A DNA stretch of 43,527 nucleotides from Clostridiaceae bacterium (GTDB taxonomy: Bacteria; Bacillota; Clostridia; DSM-8532), in assembly GCA_012521105.1 (NCBI GenBank), contig JAAYNA010000064.1, forward strand, positions 1 to 43,527, in the 5' to 3' direction. A program made the position numbers and the translations under genes. The notes beneath the pieces were generated by a model. The model saw only the letters and a list, made by a program, of their open reading frames with translations, was not told the DNA's origin and searched no databases. This document shows positions 27,076 through 36,789 of this stretch, one piece after another. Within the stretch, counting starts at the first letter, position 1. Every line of letters begins with the position of its first letter.

Positions 27076-27846
27076 TTACAACTCAAATGATGTCCTGTCC
27101 AAACAAATAAGAACGTTTCCCTCAAAGCTATTCTGCAACTCAGCTAATGCCTTGACCGGATCATCAAGAATGCTTCTTCCGTTATGAGTAAAGAAAAGAT
27201 TCTTAATGTTTTTACCTTTCATGTAATTGCATACATCCATATAATGGTGATGCCCTGTTTCAACCAGCATTATATCACAACCATCACCTACTGCCGAATC
27301 CAACTCAGATAATTCTTTTATATCCCCGGAGTAGACCAGCCTTTTTTCTTCAACTTCAATTAAATATGTAAACGACTTCCATACCCCGTCTGAGGGAACA
27401 CCAAGATGCTGATTATGGAAAGCTGTAACGGTCATGTTTTCATCAGAAAACAAAATTCCATCCTCCACCATAAAAGCTCTTACATTTATCCCGTCAAAAC
27501 CGCCTTCTGTATTGCTCAACACTTTCAAAAATCCGTCCCAGGTTTCCAGATTAGGGATATACAGGTGGATTTCGTTGAACTTTGTATCTTTTTTCCTTAC
27601 CCGTTTTAACTTTCGTATATCCCAAAATAAGTTTCCTAATCCTCCTACGTGGTCCATATGCGTATGGGATATTATTACTTTTTTCACAGCCAGCAAATCA
27701 AGCCCCATAAGATGAGCTGTTCTTGAGCAGCAAGCTCCTGCATCGAAAAAATACAGTGTGCCGCTTATTTCTATCGCCAAAGACTGATGATTTCTATCCG
27801 GTATCGGTTCGGTTCCTGCACAGGTACCTAGAAAATGCAGTTTCAT
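27076..27846 (-). CDS. MBL-fold metal-dependent hydrolase, RNase Z-like
   Basis: A 256-residue metallo-beta-lactamase-fold protein. The metal motif is HTHMDHVGG (His61, His63, Asp65, His66), with a further Asp in LVYSGDIKEL and His in FFTHNGRS. The start MKLHFLGTCAG and the flow of strands resemble the RNase Z / YhfI-like group, but the length is short and the typical RNase Z exosite arm is not evident, so tRNA processing is not claimed. ATG 27846 matches the family's N terminus; the longer frame to 27891 adds 15 basic residues. It is convergent with the flotillin unit and divergent from the ferredoxin-like gene. Confidence 0.78.
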   Translation of the reverse strand: MKLHFLGTCAGTEPIPDRNHQSLAIEISGTLYFFDAGACCSRTAHLMGLDLLAVKKVIISHTHMDHVGGLGNLFWDIRKLKRVRKKDTKFNEIHLYIPNLETWDGFLKVLSNTEGGFDGINVRAFMVEDGILFSDENMTVTAFHNQHLGVPSDGVWKSFTYLIEVEEKRLVYSGDIKELSELDSAVGDGCDIMLVETGHHHYMDVCNYMKGKNIKNLFFTHNGRSILDDPVKALAELQNSFEGNVLICLDRTSFEL

Positions 27847-28070
27847 AAACCTGCAACATCCCCCTTCATTCCTTTTTATTTTTGTTATCATGAACCTTAG
27901 TGCTTGTCAAGTTTAACGAGCGAACTAAAGTGATTATTTAGCTCTTATTTAATTAAAAAAGCAATTTGGTAGCCATGGCAACAGATATTTAATGATTTAT
28001 ATATTATTATTTATATTAAGATAAGAGTTAATAGCCTTCGATTTAATTTAAAGGGAAAGGAGAAAGGGAA

Positions 28071-28805
28071 ATGAAGAGAAAAATTGTTGAAATAGATCAG
28101 GAAAAATGTAATGGCTGCGGACTTTGTGTAGAGGCATGTCATGAAGGCGCTATTGAAATTAGGGACGGGAAAGCCGTTCTTATAAGTGATGAATACTGTG
28201 ACGGATTGGGCGACTGCCTGCCCGAGTGCCCCGTAGGTGCAATACGGATTATTGAAAGAGAGGCAGCAGCATATAACCATGAGCTTGTATTAAAAAGAAT
28301 TGAAGAAAGAGAAAAGAAGAAAACGCTACATGCTAAAAACATGGGTGGCTGCCCGGGGCAGCGTGCAATGCAAATTGAGCGCAGCAGGAAAAAAAGTGAA
28401 TCTGTTGAAACAGGCAGCAGAAATGAAGTGTTTTCTGAATTGAACCAATGGCCTGTTCAATTGAATCTTATAAACCCGAATGCATCTTATCTGGATGGTG
28501 CAGACCTTTTAATTGCAGCCGACTGCTGTGCTTATGCATATGGCAACTTCCACAGGGATTTCATTTCCGGCAAAATTACGGTTATTGGATGTCCGAAACT
28601 TGATGACAATGAATATTATATAGAAAAATTGACAGAAATCTTTTCCCAAAATGATATTAAAAGCATTACGGTAACCAGAATGGAAGTTCCGTGTTGCGGT
28701 GGTATTGTATATGCTGTAAGAAATGCAATGCTAAATGCTCAAAAAATAGTTCCATACAGAGAAGTTATAATAGGTACCGACGGAAGAATAGTAAATGACC
28801 GGTAG
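28071..28805 (+). CDS. 4Fe-4S ferredoxin-domain protein with cysteine-rich C-terminal region
   Basis: A 244-residue protein. The first cluster motif is canonical: CNGCGLCVEAC (Cys13, 16, 19, 23). The second reads CDGLGDCLPECP (Cys43, 49, 53), with Leu46 where the second cysteine normally sits. A linker with GGCPG follows, then a domain of about 130 residues with more cysteines (ADCCAYAYG, GCPKLDD, VPCCGGIVYA), one or more of which may complete a cluster. Such proteins are common in Clostridia and probably carry electrons or sense redox; the partner is not known. A strong AAAGGAG lies before the ATG. Single gene. Confidence 0.82.
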   Translation: MKRKIVEIDQEKCNGCGLCVEACHEGAIEIRDGKAVLISDEYCDGLGDCLPECPVGAIRIIEREAAAYNHELVLKRIEEREKKKTLHAKNMGGCPGQRAMQIERSRKKSESVETGSRNEVFSELNQWPVQLNLINPNASYLDGADLLIAADCCAYAYGNFHRDFISGKITVIGCPKLDDNEYYIEKLTEIFSQNDIKSITVTRMEVPCCGGIVYAVRNAMLNAQKIVPYREVIIGTDGRIVNDR

Positions 28806-28810
28806 TTTAT

Positions 28811-28872
28811 AATCCTGTGCTGTTTTGCAAAAGATTACCAATAAAAACCCAGCACAGGGTTTATTTTTTTAA
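28811..28872. terminator. Bidirectional terminator between ferredoxin and deoR genes
   Basis: CCTGTGCTG (28814-28822) pairs with CAGCACAGG (28850-28858), nine bp with a long A-rich loop, then GTTTATTTTTTT on the plus side. It can serve both convergent genes. Confidence 0.75.
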
Positions 28873-29633
28873 AGAACTTTCACACCTGCTTCTTCTGCTT
28901 TCCTTACAATATGCTCAGGTATTTTGTCATCGCTGATTAAAACATCAAGATCGGATAGATGACCGAAGGTGAATGCCAAAACCTTATTGAATTTGCTGGA
29001 GTCAACCAGCATAATAACTTTTTTTGCTTTCTTAATTACGGCTTTTTTTAGTTCGCATTCGAAAAAATTTGAAACAGTAAATCCGTTCTCAATACTAAAG
29101 CCTGACGCCGCCATAAAGGCTATGTCTATATTGATAATGTCAAGCATTGAAATTGCTGTTGGCCCTGATGACGACAGGGTATTATTGTTTAACTGACCAC
29201 CGGTGTGATATATTGTGATGTTCTTTTTTTTGGTAAGTTCCAGGGCAGTAATTATTCCACTTGTCAGAATTGAGAAATTTTCATCGGGAATTAATCTGGA
29301 AAAATACATAATTGTGCTTCCTGCATCAAGATAAATTGAACGACCACTATCAAGGAATTTCATTGCTTTTTCAGCAATAAGCATTTTTTCATCAACATTT
29401 ACAGAAGCGCGCAATGAATATGCATCTTCTTCACCATATATTGAAGCCAGTTTTTTGATATTTACAGCACCGCCGTGGGTTCTGATTAATTGTCCCTTAC
29501 TTTCAAGAAATGACAGATCCCGTCTTATCGTCATTGCCGATACCTGAGGGAAAATATCCTTCAGTTCTGAAACCTGAATTTCTCCTTTTTCATTGAGCAG
29601 ATTAAGTATTTTTTCCTGTCTTTCATTATACAA
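28869..29633 (-). CDS. DeoR-family sugar operon regulator
   Basis: A 254-residue repressor: N-terminal winged helix (about 1-57) with SAMTIRRDLSFLESKGQLIRTHGGAV, and a C-terminal DeoRC sugar-phosphate sensing domain (about 75-235) with DAGSTIMYF. The only possible start near the N terminus is TTG at 29633 (LYNERQEKIL), with AGGAG nine bases upstream; the nearby ATG is out of frame. It is divergent from the fucose operon, 363 bases away, and is its likely regulator, responding to a phosphorylated pathway intermediate as DeoR proteins usually do. Confidence 0.9.
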   Translation of the reverse strand: MYNERQEKILNLLNEKGEIQVSELKDIFPQVSAMTIRRDLSFLESKGQLIRTHGGAVNIKKLASIYGEEDAYSLRASVNVDEKMLIAEKAMKFLDSGRSIYLDAGSTIMYFSRLIPDENFSILTSGIITALELTKKKNITIYHTGGQLNNNTLSSSGPTAISMLDIINIDIAFMAASGFSIENGFTVSNFFECELKKAVIKKAKKVIMLVDSSKFNKVLAFTFGHLSDLDVLISDDKIPEHIVRKAEEAGVKVL

Positions 29634-29996
29634 GGCTTTTCACTCCTGTTAAAAAAATGAGCACGAAGAAGTTTTAGCAATTACATTACACAAATTCCTA
29701 TATATATATCTTAACTTAATTGAGCAAAAAGTACAATAGAATTTGGAACGGGTAGAGGACGGTATAAATGTGAATACTTAAACTTTAAGGATATAATAAA
29801 AGAATAAAAATAAGATTAAAAAATGTTTCATTTAGTCAGTAATAATGTTATAATAAAACATGAAACTAGTTAAAGCAAACATTGTAAGTTTGAGAATACG
29901 ACAAAAAGAACCTAATGTTTACGATATGAAACTTGCAACTGCTCCGGTTGTAAAATATACAAGAATAGGTTAATAACTTAGATAGGAGGATGTAAT
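29634..29996. promoter_or_regulatory. Control region between deoR and the fucose-type operon
   Basis: A very AT-rich 363-base gap. A -35-like TTTCAT (29826-29831) and TATAAT (29849-29854) are 17 bases apart. The heptamer GTTTCAT (29825-29831) and its inverse ATGAAAC (29860-29866) flank the -10, and ATGAAACTTG recurs at 29926-29935. The palindrome CTTAAA-C-TTTAAG lies at 29777-29789. These are candidate DeoR operators. Confidence 0.5.
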
Positions 29997-31262
29997 ATGA
30001 AAACAAAAGCAATTCGTTTATATGGGAAAAATGATTTGCGCCTTGAAGAATTTGAACTCCCCCCAATTAAAGATGACGAAATACTTGCACAGATAATTTC
30101 GGACAGTATCTGTATGTCATCATACAAAGCTGCAGTGCAGGGGGCTGACCATAAAAGGGTTCCTAAAGATGTAAGCAAAAATCCCATAATTATTGGACAT
30201 GAATTTTGCGGGGTAATTCTTGAAGTTGGGGATAAATGGAAGGACAAATTTCAACCCGGAATGAAATTCACTATACAGCCTGCTTTAAACTGGAAGGAAG
30301 ATCCCTTTGCAGCTCCAGGTTATTCTTTTAAATATATTGGTGGCAGTGCCACACATATTGTTATCCCAAACATAGTAATGGAGCTGGGATGCCTTTTGGA
30401 ATACAAAGGAGATGCCTTCTTTCATGGTTCTCTTGCTGAACCTATGTCCTGTATTGTTGGTGCTTTTCATGCGAATTATCACACCGTAAATGGAAGCTAT
30501 GTGCACAAAATGGGTATTAAAGAAGGCGGTAATATGGCTATCTTAGCAGGTGTCGGTCCAATGGGGCTGGGAGCGATTGATTATGCAATTCATGCCGACA
30601 GAAAGCCTTCACGTCTGGTTGTGACAGATATTGATGAAGCACGCCTTGAAAGAGCAGCCTCGCTTTACACCGTAGAAGAAGCAAAGAAAAACGGAATTGA
30701 ATTAACTTATGTTAATACCAACACTGTTTCAGATCCTGTTAAATATTTATTGGATCTTACCAACGGTGAAGGATATGATGATGTATTTGTGTATGCTCCA
30801 GTAAAAGCTGTTGTTGAACAGGGGGACAAAATATTAGCCAAGGACGGTTGTCTTAACTTTTTTGCAGGTCCTACGAATCCTAATTTTACAGCAGAGTTAA
30901 ATTTCTATAACGTACATTATAATTCAACACATATCGTAGGCACCAGTGGCGGAAATACAGATGATTTGATCGAGTCGTTGGATATGATGGCCCAGGGCAG
31001 AATCAACCCTGCTTCAATGATTACTCATATAGGCGGTTTGGACAGTGTTGTTGAAACAACGCTTAACTTACCAAATATACCTGGTGGGAAAAAATTAATT
31101 TATACTAATATTACAATGGAACTAACTGCCATTAGTGATTTTCGTAAAAAAGCAGAAAATAATCCTATGTTCGGGACTCTTGCAGACATAGTTGAAAAGA
31201 ATAACGGTTTATGGTGTCTTGAAGCAGAGAATTATCTTTTGGAAAATGCTGAAAAAATATAG
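29997..31262 (+). CDS. Zinc-dependent MDR dehydrogenase, L-sorbose-1-phosphate reductase (SorE)-like
   Basis: A 421-residue medium-chain dehydrogenase. Catalytic zinc ligands are Cys39 (ICMSSYK), His68-Glu69 (GHEF) and Glu148 (LAEPMSC); the structural-zinc four-cysteine loop is absent; the nucleotide fold has AGVGPMGLG. The opening MKTKAIRLYGKNDLRLEEFELPPIKDDEI and the long length fit SorE, which reduces the C2 ketone of L-sorbose 1-phosphate to a hexitol phosphate. Here the likely substrate is the ketose 1-phosphate made by the downstream isomerase and kinase. First gene of the operon, GGAGGA before the ATG. It is set apart from the next gene by a 234-base gap with a large hairpin. Confidence 0.8.
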   Translation: MKTKAIRLYGKNDLRLEEFELPPIKDDEILAQIISDSICMSSYKAAVQGADHKRVPKDVSKNPIIIGHEFCGVILEVGDKWKDKFQPGMKFTIQPALNWKEDPFAAPGYSFKYIGGSATHIVIPNIVMELGCLLEYKGDAFFHGSLAEPMSCIVGAFHANYHTVNGSYVHKMGIKEGGNMAILAGVGPMGLGAIDYAIHADRKPSRLVVTDIDEARLERAASLYTVEEAKKNGIELTYVNTNTVSDPVKYLLDLTNGEGYDDVFVYAPVKAVVEQGDKILAKDGCLNFFAGPTNPNFTAELNFYNVHYNSTHIVGTSGGNTDDLIESLDMMAQGRINPASMITHIGGLDSVVETTLNLPNIPGGKKLIYTNITMELTAISDFRKKAENNPMFGTLADIVEKNNGLWCLEAENYLLENAEKI

Positions 31263-31268
31263 CAGTTG

Positions 31269-31307
31269 TGCGATGGCAGGAATCACTTTGCGATTCCTGC
31301 CATCGCA
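31269..31307 (+). repeat. Perfect 16-bp intercistronic hairpin
   Basis: TGCGATGGCAGGAATC (31269-31284), seven-base loop, GATTCCTGCCATCGCA (31292-31307). There is no T run after it (TAAAAGTG), so RNA processing or 3'-end protection of the dehydrogenase mRNA is as likely as termination. Confidence 0.85.
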
Positions 31308-31371
31308 TAAAAGTGTTATGAAAATGCTTCTTACTTTGCAGGCACAAAGTTCATTGTGTACATTATGCAGT

Positions 31372-31451
31372 GCAATAAGCAGAGCAGGCATTGCTTCGGC
31401 AGTTAAATGAAACTTGATGATTTGTGTTAAAACTTTAACATTGCTTATTGC
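31372..31451 (+). promoter_or_regulatory. Inverted-repeat element upstream of the E2 gene
   Basis: GCAATAAGCA (31372-31381) and its exact inverse TGCTTATTGC (31442-31451) enclose ATGAAACTTG (31407-31416) and the palindrome GTTAAA-AC-TTTAAC (31426-31439). Both inner motifs have near copies in the deoR-operon control region. Confidence 0.45.
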
Positions 31452-31496
31452 AGTTGCTTAAGTCGTTATATAAATATAAAAAGAGAGGCGAATAAT

Positions 31497-32852
31497 ATGG
31501 CAACACCAGTTATTATGCCCAGGCAGGGCAATACAGTTGAAAGCTGCATTTTAACCGAATGGTTTGTAAAAAAGGGAGACAAAGTTAAAGAAGGAGATTT
31601 GCTATTCTCTTATGAAACAGACAAGGCAGCTTTTGAAGAAGAATCCAAGGTAAACGGTACCGTACTTGAGATTTTTTTCAGCGAAGGTGATGACATACCT
31701 GTTCTGACTAATGTTTGTGTAATCGGAGAGGAAGGGGAGGATATAACACCTTTCATCCCGAACGGTGGTTCTGAACAGAAAGCAGAAGAACAGGTAAAGA
31801 CTCAGGAACAAGTGGTTGAAGAAACCGGTCATAGTGAACAAAAACTTCCTGAAGAAACTCAGTCCCAGGCAGACTCTGACGAAGTCTTTATTTCACCAAG
31901 AGCCAGAAATCTGGCCGAAAAAATTGGTGCCGATATCCGGTTTGCCACTCCAACAGGACCTGATGGAAGAATAATAGAACGTGATATAAGAAAATTACAG
32001 CAGGAAGGGCATCTTGTTACAGCAGGAGCAAAAGAAGCGTATTTGAATCTGGATCAACCTCTGCAGGGTTCTGGTTTAGGCGGACGCGTTGCAACTGCTG
32101 ATCTTAATCGTCCTGCGGTATCTTTTGCAGCAAGTGAGGAAAAAACATCTGCTGCTTTAGAATATGAAGATGTTAAACTTTCCAATATACGCAAGGTTAT
32201 TGCCAAAACCATGCACGAATCCCTATCTCAGATGGCCCAGCTGACTTTGAATACTTCTTTCGATGCAACCGAAATATTGAACGTACGCAAGAAATTTAAA
32301 GCTAATGCAGAGAAAATGGGCCTTGCAAATATAACTATAAACGATATTCTGCTTTATGCTGTCAGTCGTATATTACCAATGCATAAAGACTTAAATGCTC
32401 ATTTTCTGGGTGATTCAATAAGGTATTTTGAAAATGTTCATATGGGCGTTGCTGTTGATACCGAGCGTGGATTAATGGTTCCAACGCTGTTTAATGCAAA
32501 TCTGAAATCTCTTAATCAAATAGCAATAGAAACGAAGGAACTGGCGAAGGCGTGTCAGAAGGGAACAATTAATCCCGATAACCTCAAGGGTGGAACATTC
32601 ACTGTAACTAACCTTGGAGCCCTTGGTATTGAGTCCTTCACACCTGTTATTAACCCGCCGCAAACAGCTATTTTGGGCGTTAATACTACCGAGCAGAAGT
32701 TCAGGGAAAAAGATGGAGTTATAGAACCTTATATATCGATGTCGCTGTCACTGACCTTCGATCACAGGGCTGTTGACGGGGCGCCTGCAGCAAGGTTCTT
32801 AAGAGATTTGAAAGAATCCCTCGAGAATTTTACAGTTCTTCTTGCAAAATAG
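31497..32852 (+). CDS. Dihydrolipoamide acyltransferase (E2) of a 2-oxoacid/acetoin-type dehydrogenase complex
   Basis: A 451-residue E2. One lipoyl domain (1-77) carries Lys43 in ETDKAAFE; a flexible Glu/Gln-rich linker (about 85-125) leads to an E3/E1-binding domain (about 130-168: ISPRARNLAEKIG ... GRIIERDI); the acyltransferase domain (about 225-451) ends with FDHRAVDGA (His423, Asp427). It accepts the acyl group from E1 and passes it to CoA. GAGAGGCG precedes the ATG. Followed at once by E3 and fused E1 genes, so the complex is complete. Acyl specificity cannot be read off, but an acetyl group would fit the fucose pathway proposed here. Confidence 0.92.
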   Translation: MATPVIMPRQGNTVESCILTEWFVKKGDKVKEGDLLFSYETDKAAFEEESKVNGTVLEIFFSEGDDIPVLTNVCVIGEEGEDITPFIPNGGSEQKAEEQVKTQEQVVEETGHSEQKLPEETQSQADSDEVFISPRARNLAEKIGADIRFATPTGPDGRIIERDIRKLQQEGHLVTAGAKEAYLNLDQPLQGSGLGGRVATADLNRPAVSFAASEEKTSAALEYEDVKLSNIRKVIAKTMHESLSQMAQLTLNTSFDATEILNVRKKFKANAEKMGLANITINDILLYAVSRILPMHKDLNAHFLGDSIRYFENVHMGVAVDTERGLMVPTLFNANLKSLNQIAIETKELAKACQKGTINPDNLKGGTFTVTNLGALGIESFTPVINPPQTAILGVNTTEQKFREKDGVIEPYISMSLSLTFDHRAVDGAPAARFLRDLKESLENFTVLLAK

Positions 32853-32869
32853 GTAAGGAAGTGATTGAT

Positions 32870-34234
32870 GTGATTTATGATTTGATAGTAATTGGTGGAG
32901 GACCCGGAGGATATTTGGCTGCCGAGCGTGCAGGTCAGGCAGGTTTGTCGGTATTACTTGTTGAAAAACGGGCTTTGGGTGGTGTTTGCCTGAATGAAGG
33001 ATGCATCCCGTCAAAAGCTCTGCTGAATTCGGCCAAAACAGCTGATTATGCAAAAGTTGGAAGCAAATACGGAGTAATTGCCGAGAACGTATCAATTGAT
33101 CACAAGGCAGTTGTCAAAAGAAAAGATAAGGTTGTCAGAACCCTTGTTGCCGGTGTATCAATGAAAATGAAAAAGAACAAGGTAACAGTAGTAAATGAAG
33201 AAGCAGTTATTCAGGGACGTTCTGCTGATGGGTTTATTGTAAAAGCAGGAGAGACTGAATACACTGCAAAGAGGTTAATAATTGCATCGGGCTCTGTGCC
33301 GTCAATGCCACCTATTCCCGGGCTTCATGAAGGCTATAAAAACGGATTTGTGCTTACAAACAGAGAAATTCTCGATATTACAGAAGTACCTGAGAAATTA
33401 GTAATCATTGGTGGAGGGGTTATTGGCCTGGAAATGGCTTCGTATTTCAACTCTGCCGGCAGTAACGTAACTGTTGTGGAAATGCTGGACCATATTGCAG
33501 GTCCCACCGAAAGTGATATAAGAACAATTCTTCTCAATAATTACAAGAAAAAAGGTGTTGATTTCAGGCTTTCTGCAAAAGTAACCGAAATCACCGACAA
33601 AGAAGTAATTTTTGAAACAAAGGAAGGACGACAGGCAGTTCCTTTCGACAAGGTTCTTGTAAGTATTGGAAGAAGGCCGTCTACCGAAGGTCTTGGCCTT
33701 GAAAATATAGGGGTTGAAACAGAGCGGGGCAGAGTGATAACCGATGAGTATATGCAAACAAATATACCTGGCGTTTATGCGGTGGGAGACGTAAACGGGG
33801 TTTCAATGCTTGCACATACCGCATACCGCGAAGCAGAGGTGTGTATAAACAATATTCTCGGTAAACGGGATATAATGCGTTATAATGCTATTCCTTCGGT
33901 TATTTATACAAATCCGGAAGTTGGCTGTGTTGGTGAAACCGAGGAGTCTGCAAAGGAAAAAGGCCTGGATGTGGAAATTGTTAAACTTCCCTTAACATAC
34001 AGCGGACGGTATGTTGCTGAAAGCAGCGAGATGGACGGAATTATTAAGGTTATTATGAATAAAAAATACAGAACAATTCTTGGTGTTCATATGATTGGAA
34101 GCTATGCTTCTGAGATTATTTATGGTGCGGCAATGATGATAGAAAGTGAAATGCGGGTTGAGGATATCCGTCAGATAGTATTTCCGCATCCAACGGTGGG
34201 AGAAGTGTTGAAGGAAATTATGTGGGAACTTTAA
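32870..34234 (+). CDS. lpdA: Dihydrolipoyl dehydrogenase (E3)
   Basis: A 454-residue flavoprotein that re-oxidises the E2 lipoyl group and makes NADH. FAD-binding YDLIVIGGGPGGY is at the N terminus; the redox disulfide is Cys40-Cys45 in GGVCLNEGCIPSK; the NAD site is IIGGGVIGLEMA; the second FAD site is YAVGDV; the C-terminal catalytic pair is His440-Glu445 in HPTVGE. I choose the GTG at 32870 (MIYDLIVIG); the GTG at 32861 lies against the AAGGAA site. Seventeen bases after E2. Confidence 0.93.
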   Translation: MIYDLIVIGGGPGGYLAAERAGQAGLSVLLVEKRALGGVCLNEGCIPSKALLNSAKTADYAKVGSKYGVIAENVSIDHKAVVKRKDKVVRTLVAGVSMKMKKNKVTVVNEEAVIQGRSADGFIVKAGETEYTAKRLIIASGSVPSMPPIPGLHEGYKNGFVLTNREILDITEVPEKLVIIGGGVIGLEMASYFNSAGSNVTVVEMLDHIAGPTESDIRTILLNNYKKKGVDFRLSAKVTEITDKEVIFETKEGRQAVPFDKVLVSIGRRPSTEGLGLENIGVETERGRVITDEYMQTNIPGVYAVGDVNGVSMLAHTAYREAEVCINNILGKRDIMRYNAIPSVIYTNPEVGCVGETEESAKEKGLDVEIVKLPLTYSGRYVAESSEMDGIIKVIMNKKYRTILGVHMIGSYASEIIYGAAMMIESEMRVEDIRQIVFPHPTVGEVLKEIMWEL

Positions 34235-34289
34235 CTTAGTTTTCCAACAGAATGATCAGAATGATTAAATATAGGAGGAGATGGAGAAA

Positions 34290-36764
34290 ATGCCTAAGTC
34301 ACAATTTGTTGATCCGGTTGAAGTCAGGAAAAAGGGAAAAATTACTTTTAAGGATATCCCGGTAAATCAATACGACAAAACCGTAGAGGAAGAAAAAGAA
34401 AACTATACTACCGAAGACTTTCTCAGAATTTACAGGGATATGGCTATAATCCGTGAATTTGAAACAATGATGAATCTCATTAAAACAACAGGAGAATATA
34501 ACGGGGTACCATATAATCATCCCGGGCCTGCCCATTTGTCCATAGGACAGGAGGCTGCAGCTGTTGGACAGGCTTATCTTTTGGATATAGATGATTTTAT
34601 TTTCGGTTCCCATAGAAGCCATGGAGAAATACTGGCAAAAGGTCTTTCAGCTATTCACAAGCTTCCTGATGAGGAACTTATGAAAATAATGAAAGAATTT
34701 CGCAATGGTTTAATCCTGAAGATTGTAGAAAAATACAGTGCAGCAGAAAGCGTAAAAGAGCTTGCGATAAATTTTCTGATTTATGGCGCAATGGCAGAAA
34801 TATTTGCCCGTGAAACCGGCTTCCAGGCAGGTCTTGGTGGTTCAATGCATGCTTTCTTCACACCATTTGGAATTTATCCGAATAACGCAATAGTTGGAGG
34901 CTCTGCTGACATTGCAGTCGGAGCTGCTCTGTATAAAAAAGTTAACAAGAAAAAAGGTATTGTAATTGCGAATATAGGTGACGGAGCCTTAGGCTGCGGC
35001 CCTGTCTGGGAAGCTTTATGCATGGCAGCAATGGATCAGTACAAAAAGCTCTGGGAAGGCGAGTTTAAAGGGGGACTGCCCTTTATTCTGAATGTTTTTA
35101 ATAACCATTATGGAATGGGCGGTCAAACCAGGGGAGAAACAATGGGTTATGACATGCTTGCCCGTGTTGGTGCCGGTGTGAACCCTGAACAGATGCATGC
35201 AGAAAGAATTGATGGCTACAATCCATTAGCTGTTATAGATGCAATTCGCAGAAAGAAAAAGATACTTCTTGAAGATAAGGACGGACCTGTATTGTTAGAC
35301 ACTGTAACCTACCGTTATTCCGGACATTCACCGTCAGATGCTTCCAGCTACAGGACAAAGGAAGAAATTGATGCCTGGATGGCTCATGACCCGATGATTA
35401 CATTCCGTAAACAGCTGGTAGATGCTTCTGTGGCACCTGATAAGACTTTCGATGAAATAATTGACAAGGCCAGAGATCTGATAACAAAACAACTGAAAAT
35501 CTCAATTGACGATTCAATATCTCCAAGGATGGATTTGAACAAGGATCCGCAGGCAATTAGTAAGCTGATGTTCTCCAATGAAAAAATAGAAAAAATGGAG
35601 GACAGAGATTGCGATGTACTGATGCCTAAGGAAGAGAACCCTCAGTGGAAGAGAGTTCAGAAAAAGGAACGTTTCGGTCTTGATAAGGATGGTAAGCCGG
35701 TTTCGAAGAACAGGGTATATCAGCTTAGAGATGGACTTTTTGAGGCATTAATCGATAAATTCTACACAGACCCAACTTTGATAGCCTATGGAGAAGAAAA
35801 CAGAGATTGGGGCGGTGCTTTTGCGGTATACCGTGGCTTAACAGAGTCATTACCTTATCACCGGCTGTTTAATTCCCCTATATCCGAAGGTGCTATTGTA
35901 GGTTCAGCAGTAGGTTATGCACTTTGTGGCGGACGTGTTGTTGTTGAACTTATGTATGCCGACTTTTTAGGCCGGGCAGGGGATGAAGTGTTCAATCAGC
36001 TTGCAAAATGGCAGGCAATGAGTGCAGGTCAACTGAAAATGCCTGTTGTCCTTCGTATTTCGGTAGGTTCAAAATACGGAGCTCAGCATTCACAGGACTG
36101 GACATCTCTGGTTGCTCATATTCCGGGGTTAAAATGCGTTTTCCCGGCAACACCATATGATGCAAAGGGCCTATTGAACAGTGCACTGTCGGGTACAGAT
36201 CCTGTAATATTCTTTGAAAGCCAGAGGATTTACGACATTGGTGAGCTCTTCCATAAAGAAGGAGTTCCCGAAGGCTATTATGAGATTCCTATAGGGGAGC
36301 CCGATATTAAGAAGGAAGGAAAGGATATTACAATCCTTACAATAGGAGCAACACTTTATCGCGCTCTGGAAGCTGCAAAAATCCTTGAGGAAAAATACGG
36401 TTTGTCAGCCGAGATTATTGATGCCAGAAGCATAGTTCCATTTAATTATGAAAAGGTTATCGAGTCTGTTAAAAAGACGGGGCGTATACTATTAACAAGC
36501 GATGCCTGTGAAAGAGGATCTCACCTCAAAGATATGGCTCAGACCATTAGTGAGCTTGCTTTTGATTACCTCGATGCACCTCCGGTTGTGGTAGGTTCAA
36601 GAAACTGGATAACACCTGCCCATGAACTTGAAGAATACTTCTTCCCTCAACCCGAATGGATGATCGATGCTATTCACGAAAAAATTCTCCCACTGCCGGG
36701 GCATGTTCCTGCAACCAATTTTACCAAACAGGAAATGTTAAGGATTAATAAGCTGGGTATTTAA
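34290..36764 (+). CDS. Fused alpha-beta E1 component, TPP-dependent dehydrogenase
   Basis: An 824-residue fusion of both E1 subunits. The alpha half (about 45-400) has [20 protein letters not shown] and the TPP-Mg motif GDGALGCG (230-232 GDG) ending at NN (271-272). The beta half (about 470-820) has [12 protein letters not shown] with the TPP-activating Glu, [24 protein letters not shown] and [10 protein letters not shown]. About 55 extra residues (roughly 120-178) sit between the HRSHG loop and GGSMH compared with ordinary E1 alpha. E1 decarboxylates a 2-oxoacid or, in acetoin dehydrogenase, cleaves a 2-hydroxyketone, giving an acyl-TPP. ATG 34290 has GGAGGAG nine bases upstream; ATG 34281 abuts it. 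Confidence 0.9.
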   Translation: MPKSQFVDPVEVRKKGKITFKDIPVNQYDKTVEEEKENYTTEDFLRIYRDMAIIREFETMMNLIKTTGEYNGVPYNHPGPAHLSIGQEAAAVGQAYLLDIDDFIFGSHRSHGEILAKGLSAIHKLPDEELMKIMKEFRNGLILKIVEKYSAAESVKELAINFLIYGAMAEIFARETGFQAGLGGSMHAFFTPFGIYPNNAIVGGSADIAVGAALYKKVNKKKGIVIANIGDGALGCGPVWEALCMAAMDQYKKLWEGEFKGGLPFILNVFNNHYGMGGQTRGETMGYDMLARVGAGVNPEQMHAERIDGYNPLAVIDAIRRKKKILLEDKDGPVLLDTVTYRYSGHSPSDASSYRTKEEIDAWMAHDPMITFRKQLVDASVAPDKTFDEIIDKARDLITKQLKISIDDSISPRMDLNKDPQAISKLMFSNEKIEKMEDRDCDVLMPKEENPQWKRVQKKERFGLDKDGKPVSKNRVYQLRDGLFEALIDKFYTDPTLIAYGEENRDWGGAFAVYRGLTESLPYHRLFNSPISEGAIVGSAVGYALCGGRVVVELMYADFLGRAGDEVFNQLAKWQAMSAGQLKMPVVLRISVGSKYGAQHSQDWTSLVAHIPGLKCVFPATPYDAKGLLNSALSGTDPVIFFESQRIYDIGELFHKEGVPEGYYEIPIGEPDIKKEGKDITILTIGATLYRALEAAKILEEKYGLSAEIIDARSIVPFNYEKVIESVKKTGRILLTSDACERGSHLKDMAQTISELAFDYLDAPPVVVGSRNWITPAHELEEYFFPQPEWMIDAIHEKILPLPGHVPATNFTKQEMLRINKLGI

Positions 36765-36789
36765 TAACGGTTTGAAAGGGGAATTTTCA

